From Membranipora membranacea (taxonomy: Eukaryota > Bryozoa > Gymnolaemata > Cheilostomatida > Membraniporidae): DNA of 64,000 nucleotides. The notes beneath the pieces are model-generated. The model was not told the origin of the DNA and ran no database searches. It worked only from the letters and a program-made list of their open reading frames with translations. Shown here piece by piece: positions 1 to 8,883 of this stretch (positions are counted from its first letter, which is position 1; every line of letters begins with the position of its first letter). The position numbers and the translations under genes were made by a program. The stretch spans positions 6,927,493 to 6,991,492 of the forward strand of contig OU612071.1 in assembly GCA_914767715.1 (NCBI GenBank), written 5' to 3'.

Positions 1-2
1 TT

Positions 3-1007
3 CTGGTATTAACATCTCTGCTGAAATGGTACATTGACCATGGACTAAAGATCTCGAAAATTTACCAAATAGTTCAATTCAAAAAACATCGGTGTTTCCG
101 TGAGTTTGGAGAAGCAATCTGTGATGAAAGAAGACAAGGTGATGGTGACCCCTCAACCAAGGTCAGATCTGACACCGCTAAGTTACAGGGTAACGTTATT
201 TTTGGGGCCACTATAATTAATAAGGAACGGTTTACCGATATCAAATATACAACTGACCTCAAAACAGCTAACTCATATGTCAACAACAAAAATTTTATGT
301 CTATAGAGGAGTTGGATGACGATGTATTTGAGATCGAGTTGAGTAAAAAGAAAATAAAACTTGATACTCCCATAATAATAGGCTTCTCTATTCTGCAAAT
401 TGCCAAGTTACGCATGCTGCAGTTCTATTATGATTTCATGCAAAAATTCTTTCACGATTCTTCTTTTGAGTATGTGTGCATGGATACCGATTCGGCCTAT
501 TTTGCTACATGTGGGGATTTGGAATCTTTGGTTCCCATGAACTTAAGACAACAGTATTTTGAAGAATTTGGTGAATGGTTTATCCCTGAATTCTGTGCGG
601 AGCATAAAAAATCCTTCGTTGAGACTAAAGTTCAAGGTCTTCCATGGACCATGCAACCTTGCTGTAAGACTGTACATGTATATCATAAGCGAACACCTGG
701 TTTGTTTAAAGAGGAGTTTTCAGGCACTGGGATCATTGCACTAAACGCCAAAACCTATCACACTTTCAATGCATCAACCAGTAAAACTAGCACTAAAGGA
801 ATAATGCGTAATTTGAATTCTTTCAACAAAGCACACTTTCTTGGCACACTTACCACCAAAAAACCTGTTTTTGGTACAAATAAAGGAATCATGAGAAAGA
901 AAAACTCAATGGTCACATATACCCAATTAAGGTCTGGACTTTCTTTTTTCTACGCGAAACGGTTAGTTTGTGATGATGGTGTGTCTACATCACCTATTAA
1001 TTTATAG
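3..1007 (+). CDS. Polinton protein-primed DNA polymerase B, C-terminal part
   Basis: Open from the window edge to the stop at 1005-1007, about 334 codons; the exonuclease and first palm motifs lie beyond the left edge. It would replicate the element by protein-primed synthesis. Seen directly: a palm/fingers segment with AKLQGN...FG at about 174-215 bp, in the position of motif B (K...GN-S-x-YG in the family), and motif C as MDTDSAYFA at about 480-506. The C-terminus, ending in YAKRLVCDDGVSTSP, matches the conserved tail of Polinton polymerases. The GN-x-x-F-G motif departs from the usual GNS-x-YG, which suggests divergence or loss of constraint. The family call is confident; activity is doubtful. 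Confidence 0.85.
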   Translation: MVLTSLLKWYIDHGLKISKIYQIVQFKKHRCFREFGEAICDERRQGDGDPSTKVRSDTAKLQGNVIFGATIINKERFTDIKYTTDLKTANSYVNNKNFMSIEELDDDVFEIELSKKKIKLDTPIIIGFSILQIAKLRMLQFYYDFMQKFFHDSSFEYVCMDTDSAYFATCGDLESLVPMNLRQQYFEEFGEWFIPEFCAEHKKSFVETKVQGLPWTMQPCCKTVHVYHKRTPGLFKEEFSGTGIIALNAKTYHTFNASTSKTSTKGIMRNLNSFNKAHFLGTLTTKKPVFGTNKGIMRKKNSMVTYTQLRSGLSFFYAKRLVCDDGVSTSPINL

Positions 1008-1322
1008 TGTATTATGAAAAATATTGCGCTAAATACTATGCATGAACACTGATTTCTGAACTCACCCTTGAATTTCTTTAAATGATAACATGTACATGCT
1101 TCCACTTATGGTGTCTATGCTTCTATGATATTTTTCTAATGTCTCACCTCCTTTTATCGTGATGAGAAATGCTTACTCTTGTGGTTTATTAAACTTCCCA
1201 TGTATATTCATTTGCATTTGTATTCCACATGGATGTTTACTGTATAAATCTGTGCTCTGTTAAAATATTTATTGATTTTCATTATATAGCATATTTTTAT
1301 CAAAAACTTCTACCTTTTTTTT
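1008..1322. other. Convergent intergenic region of the Polinton
   Basis: AT-rich 315 bp between the 3' ends of the polymerase and protease genes. No coding segment is seen; it contains T-rich and A-rich runs and a TTTATT (minus-strand AATAAA) near 1270 that could serve the minus-strand genes. Confidence 0.5.
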
Positions 1323-1784
1323 TTAAATATTTCCAAAATAAAGGTCATTGATCACTTGGCTAACAATAAAGTCCCTCTCCCTTGATGAGTCAACTTGTCT
1401 CAATTTAGATAAAATATTTTTGTATGAGTAGTTTCTTGCTCGCATCAACAGAAAAATAAGACAATATTGTCCACAAACTGTAGAAATCCCTTGCAATACA
1501 TGTTTACTACGCTTTATTCTTCCCATTTGTTTTAGTTTGGTATCAATCAAAATATTTTGGACAGTGTCTCCATATGAGTCAAAGTACTCTATGCTTCCGG
1601 AGTCTGTTATATTCACTGCGATCCAATGGCTTCCTGGCTGATGAGATTGGTCAAAGTTGACAATATTCATTGATGGAATAAATATCTCGGTGTTCGCAAA
1701 TTCATCCAATGATTTAACACTCGGGTTCAGCCTTGATGTGTGCTCATCACTGTTCAAAATATTCCTTAGCTGTTGTGAGTTCAT
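1323..1784 (-). CDS. Polinton adenovirus-type cysteine protease (PRO)
   Basis: 153 aa, complete. This family (C5, related to Ulp1/adenain) matures capsid proteins. The triad is visible in order: His53 in GSHWIAV, Asp69 in EYFDSYG, and Cys104 in STVCGQYC; a Gln near residue 99 fits the oxyanion position. The length is slightly short of other Polinton proteases (inferred). Its ATG overlaps the stop of the capsid gene by 4 bp (1781-1784), a tight junction consistent with one minus-strand transcript. No break is seen. Confidence 0.88.
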   Translation of the reverse strand: MNSQQLRNILNSDEHTSRLNPSVKSLDEFANTEIFIPSMNIVNFDQSHQPGSHWIAVNITDSGSIEYFDSYGDTVQNILIDTKLKQMGRIKRSKHVLQGISTVCGQYCLIFLLMRARNYSYKNILSKLRQVDSSRERDFIVSQVINDLYFGNI

Positions 1785-3129
1785 GATACCGATGCCAAAC
1801 TTGCATTCCTCAATTCATCAATATTCAGTAATTCGTCATACTCATAGTAAACCATCAAATTGACAGTCTCATTCAGTGGTTGGGAGAAAGTAAGTTCTAC
1901 TTTTGTGTCACTTATGCGCTGCAGATGGGTCCCTTCACCATGACACCAATCGCTTGTTAAATCAAAAGCATAGAGACAAAGGCTGCTCTTAAAATGTTCT
2001 GGTGTTATCCCGTTACCTTGCTCTGTGAAGGTTTTCTCACACACTGTTTGAAGATTATGATAAGCTCTCATATAGATATTCTTTTCAAAGTCAACTACTA
2101 GTGGTTTCTTCAGCGCATAGTTGTTGTTAACCATGACATTGATGGATGATAGGTGAAATGGTTCAAACTTAAATGGGGAGTGGTTGTAGGACCCATTCTT
2201 GGCAGAGTGCTTTACCATACCAAAAATGATCAGTTTGGGCTCCTGTTGGTTTGATAATACCGTAATTGTTTCACTTCCTCTTCCTGGTGAGATCGTAAAG
2301 AACTTGACATCCGACCCATTCATTACATACTTGGCTGGTGTTTTACGCAGAGTCTCAATATGTGAGATGCTGACAGACGGATGCACTTCTAATCTTCTCA
2401 TCAGCATTGATGCCTTAACAATCTCAATTTTGTAATCATACGGATCCGTAACACCTTTAATATGTTGTAGGACAAATTGTGGGCTGTTAAATTGCAATTC
2501 AAACCTCATTGAAACCCCTGGCAACATATACTTTTTTTGCATGAAAATCGGGGAGTTCAATCTTCCAATGAGGTCTAGTACTGGACTTCCCGCTAGCTTT
2601 GCAGCCCTTGCTTTCATTTTTGCGTCTTGAGTACCAGTTAATTGCTCAGAATGCTCCTCAACCATGTCGTCTGATATCCATCCAACTGTTCGCAAATGAG
2701 TGTGCTTAGCTCCGTCATCATGATTCAAAATGTTGGTAAGAAATGCTTTGTGTGCATAATGTACATTATCTTCAACTTGTTTGTGATTAAGCAGTACTGA
2801 GAACTTAGAAACAAGCTATGAAAAATCCGCTGTGATGGAGTTACAACAACTTTCGTTCCATCAGTATCCAATTTAGTTCCATCTGAATTCTGAATCATGA
2901 TCTGAAGATGAAGTAATGAGTTTGCAAGATCATAGTAGTGAGTATTGGATCCGGTTATTTCGAATGTCACTGGTTCTAAGCCTTGAGGATGCGTCTCTGG
3001 TGTTATCTCATGGATCTCAGATTCCTTAAGATTTGTGTTGACGTGAATGTTGTCAAAGATCTGTAATTCATCCATAGCAATTTCCACAGCATGTTTGTCA
3101 AGTTTTTGATATTCACCTGTTGTTGTCAT
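1781..3129 (-). pseudogene. Polinton major capsid protein (double jelly roll), frameshifted
   Basis: Two minus-strand frames, 2725-3129 (134 aa) and 1781-2728 (315 aa), together cover one major capsid protein of the family often annotated 'F54H12.2-like' in invertebrates. The first part carries the N-terminal region with the ITGSNTHYYDL motif. The second begins with the HDDGAKHTH region and contains the second barrel. The coding sequence changes frame close to 2808-2813, in a short homopolymer, and the upstream frame then runs out at 2725. A single missing base explains the break; either true decay or an assembly error is possible. The gene sits between the small basic protein and the protease, the usual place. 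Confidence 0.85.
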
Positions 3130-3254
3130 TTTGCCTATGAGAAAATGTCGCGCTTCTTCTGTAGCCGTCGCTTTTTATTGCCCTTCAAACCTCCCACAGC
3201 CAGTTTCCTCTTGACTCCTCCCCTTTTGCCTCCAGTTATGTCTGAGGTTAGAGT

Positions 3255-3563
3255 TCAAATAAGTTTCTTCCCGCCTAAGGTCAAATTTTTGACTGCAGCA
3301 GTGGAAAGTTTCTGTCCATCAATCAAATCAGAAGCAAAGTTAGCACCTGTCTTTAGTAGTTGCTTGCCAGCTGACTTTGCTACAGTTTTGAGAGTTGGCG
3401 CAAAACTTCTAAAAATACGCGTGAAGACACCTCCTAACCCATAGCCACGCTGTCTTGTTGCACCGCGAAATACAGGTATAAAGCCACCTTGTTGGTACGC
3501 ATTTCCTTTGTAATGTTTATGTAATATGTTTGATGGGGTATCAAAGCTATATGATCTACTCAT
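3255..3563 (-). CDS. Small basic Polinton capsid-associated protein (pX/pVI-like)
   Basis: 102 aa, pI clearly basic, Gly/Arg-rich N-terminal half (RGATRQRGYGLGG) followed by an amphipathic helix-prone stretch at about residues 44-85 rich in Ala, Lys and Leu. Proteins of this size and composition lie between the minor and major capsid genes in Polintons and have been compared with adenovirus core/membrane-lytic proteins. The role here is inferred from position and composition only. Its ATG overlaps the stop of the minor capsid gene by 4 bp. A gap of 125 bp separates it from the capsid gene start at 3129. Confidence 0.6.
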   Translation of the reverse strand: MSRSYSFDTPSNILHKHYKGNAYQQGGFIPVFRGATRQRGYGLGGVFTRIFRSFAPTLKTVAKSAGKQLLKTGANFASDLIDGQKLSTAAVKNLTLGGKKLI

Positions 3564-4315
3564 GGTTTGACTTTCCGGAAATGTAGCGTCACGTTTGTCT
3601 TTCCTTTCTCAAATGCAATTATTCTTCCATCGTCTCGCCTTATATTCACCTCCACTGTGTCTGTATGTGTGGAGGCAACTGGAACATATTGCACGTCTTG
3701 AAAAGTAACCCACTTAAATGTTGAGCTTTGGCGAGATGGCTCAGCCGGTACAACTCTGAGCAATGGCACCATTACGTCTCCAACCAATCTACGCTGAACA
3801 ATATCTGTGTACACAAATAGCCCAACCAAACCATCATTGATATCGCTAGCTGCGCCTGACCAATGAACCCCATTTAGAAATAACTCGCCATGGTTTTTGT
3901 TAAAACCCATGATCTGTATTAGGTTTTCTGTGAAAGTCACACCGGCTACTTCATTACCCTTCACTGTTATAGCTGTTCTATCACGAAGCTCGTCATAGTA
4001 TATACTTAAATTACCCGTGCACCCAGCATTGCTGATGACCTTTGTTATTTCGGAGACCAGCTTTTCAACAGAGGGGTAAAACCCATCGTGCAAACTGAAC
4101 TCAGTCATTGTTCCGTTGGAGAATTTAATCCAAACCTTTGCATTCAAGACATTTGGCCATCTGGCAGGAAACTGAATTTCTGTCATTCCCACCTCCCAGG
4201 CACCATCATGAATTGGAAGTTTTGGGATTTTAGTCTTATATGAATGAAGTTTATTATCTGGAAAAAATTTTAAAGATGCATTTGATGGCAGAACTACATA
4301 AAATGAATTGCTCAT
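3560..4315 (-). CDS. Polinton minor capsid (penton-like) protein
   Basis: 251 aa. The N-terminal signature FYVVLPSNASLKFFPDN followed by a WEVGMTEIQFP segment is the hallmark of the single-jelly-roll minor capsid protein of Polintons, which occupies capsid vertices like an adenovirus penton base. The C-terminus ends with a short strand-rich segment. The frame is intact from 4315 to 3560 and overlaps the next gene by 4 bp. The 47 bp gap to the integrase stop (4363) holds no feature I recognise. Confidence 0.83.
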   Translation of the reverse strand: MSNSFYVVLPSNASLKFFPDNKLHSYKTKIPKLPIHDGAWEVGMTEIQFPARWPNVLNAKVWIKFSNGTMTEFSLHDGFYPSVEKLVSEITKVISNAGCTGNLSIYYDELRDRTAITVKGNEVAGVTFTENLIQIMGFNKNHGELFLNGVHWSGAASDINDGLVGLFVYTDIVQRRLVGDVMVPLLRVVPAEPSRQSSTFKWVTFQDVQYVPVASTHTDTVEVNIRRDDGRIIAFEKGKTNVTLHFRKVKP

Positions 4316-4362
4316 GACTGCCCTGGAGTGCGTAGAGACAGTAAGTGAGGAGACAAAATTAT

Positions 4363-5523
4363 TTATCGCAATTTTATTAATTGTTCAGCACTAATCCATT
4401 CATTAAATTTGCTAGGGTAGCCTCTATATTTCACAAAGTATTCCTTATTACGCTTATTTCCTCTTTCTTGTATAATATCCTCGATAATGAATGTCTTTGG
4501 CAAAGAGACCTTCTGTAATTCGTTTGCATAATATGTTCCATGAATCTTTTCTTCTTTTTGATCTCGCAACCTGTATGTTATTGGAAATGTCTTTTCGATT
4601 TTGTCAACAAAAAATACCTCACTTGACCAGTTTTGGTCATATCCTTTTGCAAAAACATGCTTATACTTGCTTATTCTCACAGGGTCATTTATGTTAATGT
4701 CATTCTTTTTGTGTTTCTGGAGACTCTCTCGGAAGTGAAGGTTGAGCCATATATCTTCTTGGTTGGCTTTTGCTGCATCTTTGGGAGGAACCTTGGTCGC
4801 AGAGTGTTTGGTGGCATTATACCCTTTCGTTATATCATCTATCACTTGGGTCCATCCATATGTGTTAGTATATGTAAACCAACGATGGAGCTTAGATTGA
4901 ATAGTACGATTGAAACGCTCCACAATTGACGCTTTAATATCATCATTTTCGGTAGAAAAGTGCCTTATTTGAAGCTTTTTCAGCAGAGTTTTGACCGATG
5001 AGTTGTAAAACTCTTTTCCTTTATCAGTCTGCAAATCCTTGCATGGTGAAGTGGATAAAATCTTTCCCAATTCTGCACTTATTTCTTTCCCTTGTTTCGT
5101 TTTAAGAGGAACACACCAACCAAACTTCGTAAACACATCAATCAATGTGAGGATATAATTATAACCGGAGTTGTGAGGTGAATATTTGCGCATATCTACC
5201 AAGTCAGCTTGGTATTGAACGTTTGCCCCACTCACAATTGTTGGTCGTCTCAAAAAATTTTTGCGCGCTGTTTTATGCAAAGTATATGCATCTTGTGTTG
5301 ACAACCACTCCTTTATCATCTGCTGTGGAATATCAGCTGCTTTGTCATGAAGGTGTTGTTGCCCTCCAAGAGATGATGGGAGGGAAGGTTTATAGTACAA
5401 TTGTGTAAGCTTTTGAGACATTTGATTGCTCAGCTGTCGAACTTTTCCCACTTTATTGGTTTTGTTCCTGTTGGTGTACTTTTTAATCCTTTGTTTTTGT
5501 CTTTTCGCTTTAGCTGTTTCCAT
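4363..5523 (-). CDS. Polinton integrase with C-terminal chromodomain
   Basis: 386 aa, intact; family known as 'transposase-derived F54H12.3-like'. It catalyses DNA strand transfer during insertion. The catalytic D-D-35-E triad is complete: Asp107 (YQADLVDM), Asp167 (LQTDKGKEF) and Glu202 (IVERFNR), with exactly 35 residues between the last two positions. A C-terminal chromodomain spans about 343-386 (EYFVKYRGY...NEWI), expected to bind modified histone tails and steer insertion. The 5' end overlaps the 3' end of the next upstream gene (5430-5523) by 94 bp in another frame. All key residues are present, so this gene may still be competent. Confidence 0.93.
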   Translation of the reverse strand: METAKAKRQKQRIKKYTNRNKTNKVGKVRQLSNQMSQKLTQLYYKPSLPSSLGGQQHLHDKAADIPQQMIKEWLSTQDAYTLHKTARKNFLRRPTIVSGANVQYQADLVDMRKYSPHNSGYNYILTLIDVFTKFGWCVPLKTKQGKEISAELGKILSTSPCKDLQTDKGKEFYNSSVKTLLKKLQIRHFSTENDDIKASIVERFNRTIQSKLHRWFTYTNTYGWTQVIDDITKGYNATKHSATKVPPKDAAKANQEDIWLNLHFRESLQKHKKNDININDPVRISKYKHVFAKGYDQNWSSEVFFVDKIEKTFPITYRLRDQKEEKIHGTYYANELQKVSLPKTFIIEDIIQERGNKRNKEYFVKYRGYPSKFNEWISAEQLIKLR

Positions 5524-6257
5524 GATGGAGATGGAAGTTTATCAACAATCACTCGTTTCTTATCTAGAGCTTTTAACTTACGGGTATAGGGTAATGAGGA
5601 GGTAGGGAATCCTGCTTCTGCTAATGCCGCGACGAAATTATTAACTGTCTCCCTCTGCTTTCCAAAAATGTTCCTATAAGTTACCGCACTCTTAAACAAT
5701 TCCTCAGCATCTGATATATTCCATTCATTACCCTTGTATTTCAACACTCCTGGGGTGGTCATAGTGAAATCCTTTGATGAGTTAATGAATTTAGAAAGTC
5801 TGACAGCGCTAGACTGATAAGATTTTGGAACAGTTTTTAATGTTTCAGTAAAAATGTTTTTTTTTGATGCTTTTTCCAGTGTCGGTGTTGAAGTGTTTGT
5901 GGATGAATTGCTGGGATGAGCATTAGAGTTTGAATCGGAGACAGATTGAGTTGGTAGCTTAAGTGTTTGCAAATTACTTTCTCTTGGTATAGGGTCAGTC
6001 AAGAATGCATCCTTTCTTGAAGTTTCAATAGCATTTCGGAAATTCCTTTTGTATCTATCTAGATTAGAGTTGTACTCGTCAAGCTTTTCCACATCTGAAG
6101 TTGTTGGTTCCTTGAGAATATCATCAATCTTTGTATCTATTTCTTTCAAAACCTTGACATTCGGGTGTGTCAACAAATCAGTTCTAGACTTGGAGTGACT
6201 GACCAATTCATTATACCTTTCTGGTTCGATTAGGAAATACTTTTTCAATGAAGACAT
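5430..6257 (-). CDS. Conserved Polinton protein of unknown function
   Basis: 275 aa, hydrophilic. The N-terminal 100 residues are predicted helical and charged (FLIEPERYNEL, then Lys/Asp-rich). The middle, about 115-145, is Ser/Asn/Thr-rich and probably disordered. The C-terminal half has a compact segment with GVLKYKGNEW and a basic tail. Proteins with this layout lie next to the integrase in other Polintons; I know no assigned function. The last 94 bp overlap the integrase start in a different frame, and a 4 bp gap separates its ATG from the stop of the following small gene. Confidence 0.6.
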   Translation of the reverse strand: MSSLKKYFLIEPERYNELVSHSKSRTDLLTHPNVKVLKEIDTKIDDILKEPTTSDVEKLDEYNSNLDRYKRNFRNAIETSRKDAFLTDPIPRESNLQTLKLPTQSVSDSNSNAHPSNSSTNTSTPTLEKASKKNIFTETLKTVPKSYQSSAVRLSKFINSSKDFTMTTPGVLKYKGNEWNISDAEELFKSAVTYRNIFGKQRETVNNFVAALAEAGFPTSSLPYTRKLKALDKKRVIVDKLPSPSWKQLKRKDKNKGLKSTPTGTKPIKWEKFDS

Positions 6258-6261
6258 CTCC

Positions 6262-6633
6262 TTACATTCCTCCTAGTAACACTTTAACAAGTGGTTTTAG
6301 TAAAAGCCCAATAAATCCTCCTTTCATTAATGTCTTCCTTCTGCTCTTGCGAGATAATGACTTTTTGCTTAGCTGTTTCAAATGTTTGTGATATGGCTTC
6401 AGTGCCCTGAATTGGTGTGTCGTAAGTGGAACATTACCATTCCTTATATTACATGCACAGTCGCTCAAGGCATCAACTGTGTCATCACCCAGATTCTGAA
6501 GTATGCGCTTGCGGTTTGCTCCTCTGCTCCTATGCAGGTCTCTTAAGACATGAATATTACGCTGTAGCCTAGCATCCACCATGTTACTTCTAATGCGACA
6601 TAAATGCAAATAACAAGTACTGAAAATATCCAT
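6262..6633 (-). CDS. Small conserved basic Polinton protein
   Basis: 123 aa. Arg/Lys-rich throughout (about residues 15-45 and 90-105), ending in a Gly-rich hydrophobic tail (GGFIGLLLKPLVKVLLGGM) that could insert in a membrane. Similar small proteins with a 'K-x-GGF' plus hydrophobic tail recur beside the integrase in Polintons. The true start may be the internal Met at residue 18, because the first 17 residues are unlike the rest. Function unknown. Confidence 0.55.
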   Translation of the reverse strand: MDIFSTCYLHLCRIRSNMVDARLQRNIHVLRDLHRSRGANRKRILQNLGDDTVDALSDCACNIRNGNVPLTTHQFRALKPYHKHLKQLSKKSLSRKSRRKTLMKGGFIGLLLKPLVKVLLGGM

Positions 6634-8701
6634 AGATTAAGTATGTATCTTATTATTGTGATAGGGTAGAAATTGACAACTCCCATACAATATGAGTAGT
6701 CGTTCCACCAGGAACGTTACAAAAGGGATCGAGTCGCTCATTCGTTTCAATGGGTTCGGGCTAACGACCTGCTCCCACTTTTACTACTGAGGACATAGCT
6801 ATTAATCATAATATGATAAAAACACTCGTCAAAAAGCAAATCAAATCGTGCAAAACAGTCCATCCCAAACTCATGCAAAATTTAGAGAAGCGTGTTTGGT
6901 CTAATTGGCATATGAATAATTGATGACGGTAACTTTTTAACATCTTTCTATGCTTTTCAACTCAAATAAATATATTGAGGTATTATTTTTCATTTCAATA
7001 ACAACTGTATGACGTGTGAGATGGATCAGGTTCACCTTTGATATAATGATGGTCACTGGAAACAACGCAGGTAAGTAGGTTCATACTTTGTAACTCAGCA
7101 CCAAATTGAATGCAACACCGGGTGTATTCTGCCCTTATCTCGGTAAATTGACCGGAATGTCATATAGTCTGGTGGCAGTCTCCTATCTTTCGCTTCTTTT
7201 TACCAAATTGGTTGGATAGAGTTTGACTATTATTTTTGGCAAAGTTTTTCATACTGATAGCAATGGTAATATTGTAACTAAAATGATGTCGCTCACTATG
7301 CAGCTAATTACAAAAAAATGTTATCACCATCACCAAAATGATCAAAGAGAGATTATAAATTGTTTTAGAACATCCAAAATCTGAAAGAGCATGTCTGAAT
7401 TTGTAGATGGAATAGCTTTCATGGGTCTGCTATCATAAAATACTGATAAACAGCCGAAAAAGTTACAATATCCCCTTATGTCATCGGTATATAACCATCT
7501 TTAAAGGGGAATCTAGTTTGCCAGTTTTGCAGCTGCCTGGAAAACTGACTTCGGACATTTGTTAGGACCTAATTTTCATGGTGACTTTCTATATGGCCCT
7601 CCTGGCAATGATATTTAATTGGAATCGGTGTCCCCATCAAATTTTCTATCTTAATAAAATATGCACAGACTGAAGTGATTTTAAAACCCAAACAATATAA
7701 TTCAACAGTTTGCTCTGAATTTGAATACTGATTATCTATTTTTAGCATGCCTCCTGATAGTCGCTTATGCTATCACCACAGCAGTGTGCGCAGGATCTAA
7801 CAGCAGCAGAGAGGTTTGATCGCGAGGTTTCCAGAGGTATTGGGTGATGAAAGAGAGTCAGAAAGTCACCGTAGTAAAAGCTTACAGCGCTCTACACTGT
7901 ATAAGTCTATGTTCTCTCAGTCAGCGCACGTGTAAGGGTCAAAGGGTCGACAAATTATTTGTCTACCCAATCAAAACTCTGTATCTGCGAAATGTGAAAT
8001 TTTACGTGTGAGGCAATTATCTGACGAACAAAGACATACAAATAAGTAAAAATCTGAATTTGGTTTGCCAAATAAAGTTGAGTTGGGACAAACATAGACA
8101 AAAAGAAAACTTTAGAGCATTTGTCAATTATTTAAAAGAATCCAGTAATGCAAAAGTGTGGAATTTGAACTTCTTGCCAACTGCAGTGTTTTGCAAGTTT
8201 TGCAGAATGTATTTATGTTTAGAATTTGATTTTGGTTTTCATTTTCATTTCCAGTGGTGTTGAGATGAAACAATCAATTGGGACACCTGCTATTCGGTGC
8301 CAGACAACTGTTACGGCTTGAGCTTTGGCATTTCTGATATTGACATTTTCTTGCCACCCTGACAAAGATTTCATTGATTGAATCAGTAATTTGTGAAGTT
8401 TGCTGTTATGATAAATTGCCTTCAAAAAAATATTTCACCTAAATTATTCAATCATTAATACTAATATAAACATATTTTCAACTCTGTAAACAGTCAATAC
8501 CAACTTTAATTGAATTAAAAAAATATTTATAGCAATCAGTGTAAGATTCTTGAGGAAAATATTTCTGCATTCATGACTTAGATACCACTCTATGACATCC
8601 AGTTGAAATGTGACGTAAAAATCCATGATCCAAAATTATCTACTACCACCATAAGGCTTACTTCTTAGATTCTACTATAGTGACTGTTTGTTTTGTTGCA
8701 G
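6634..8701. other. No gene recognised; Polinton right flank
   Basis: About 2 kb of AT-rich sequence without a convincing exon. The right terminal repeat of the Polinton should lie near here but cannot be identified without the left end. A more GC-balanced stretch at about 6690-6780 differs from its surroundings and is unexplained. A short hydrophobic frame follows a splice-acceptor-like site at 7745-7830 but soon meets a stop. Confidence 0.5.
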
Positions 8702-8883
8702 GTAAAGCAGCATCATTTAATAAACAACAGGCTGTATCACAGTTTGGACGCTGCCAACTGCATAACCAGGTGCTGCCGAGTGGTGCATTAAAAGAGGAAG
8801 CTGTTCCTGGTGGAGAAGTTATCTACATAGGCGGTGGTGGGTTTACAATCACAATTCCAGCATTCTCTTTTTTATCCTCATAA
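8702..8883 (+). CDS. Possible terminal exon of an unrecognised gene
   Basis: A strong acceptor (T-rich tract, then TTGCAG ending at 8701) precedes about 60 codons that read like protein: a charged start, then LPSGALKEEAVPGGEVIY, a Gly run and a hydrophobic end before TAA at 8881-8883. I see no upstream exon with a matching donor and do not recognise the family. It could be an isolated last exon or a decayed fragment. Confidence 0.25.

Larger units (their letters stand above)
1..6640. mobile_element. Polinton/Maverick element, partial
   Basis: Gene content and order define a Polinton (Maverick), a virus-like self-synthesising DNA transposon: polymerase B on the plus strand, then protease, major capsid protein, small basic protein, minor capsid protein, integrase and two small conserved proteins, all on the minus strand and converging on the polymerase. 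Genes are packed with 4 bp ATGA-type overlaps (1781-1784 and 3560-3563). The left end, including the polymerase N-terminus and left inverted repeat, lies outside the window. No FtsK/HerA-type packaging ATPase is seen in this part. I could not locate the right terminal repeat, so 6640 is only the end of recognisable coding sequence. The capsid gene is frameshifted, so this copy looks inactive. Confidence 0.9.

Noticed and set aside
7745-7830. Hydrophobic signal-peptide-like frame (CLLIVAYAITTAVCAG) after an acceptor-like site
   Set aside because: No phase 1 donor that would join it to the first EGF exon and a stop follows soon; not enough to call the missing first exon.
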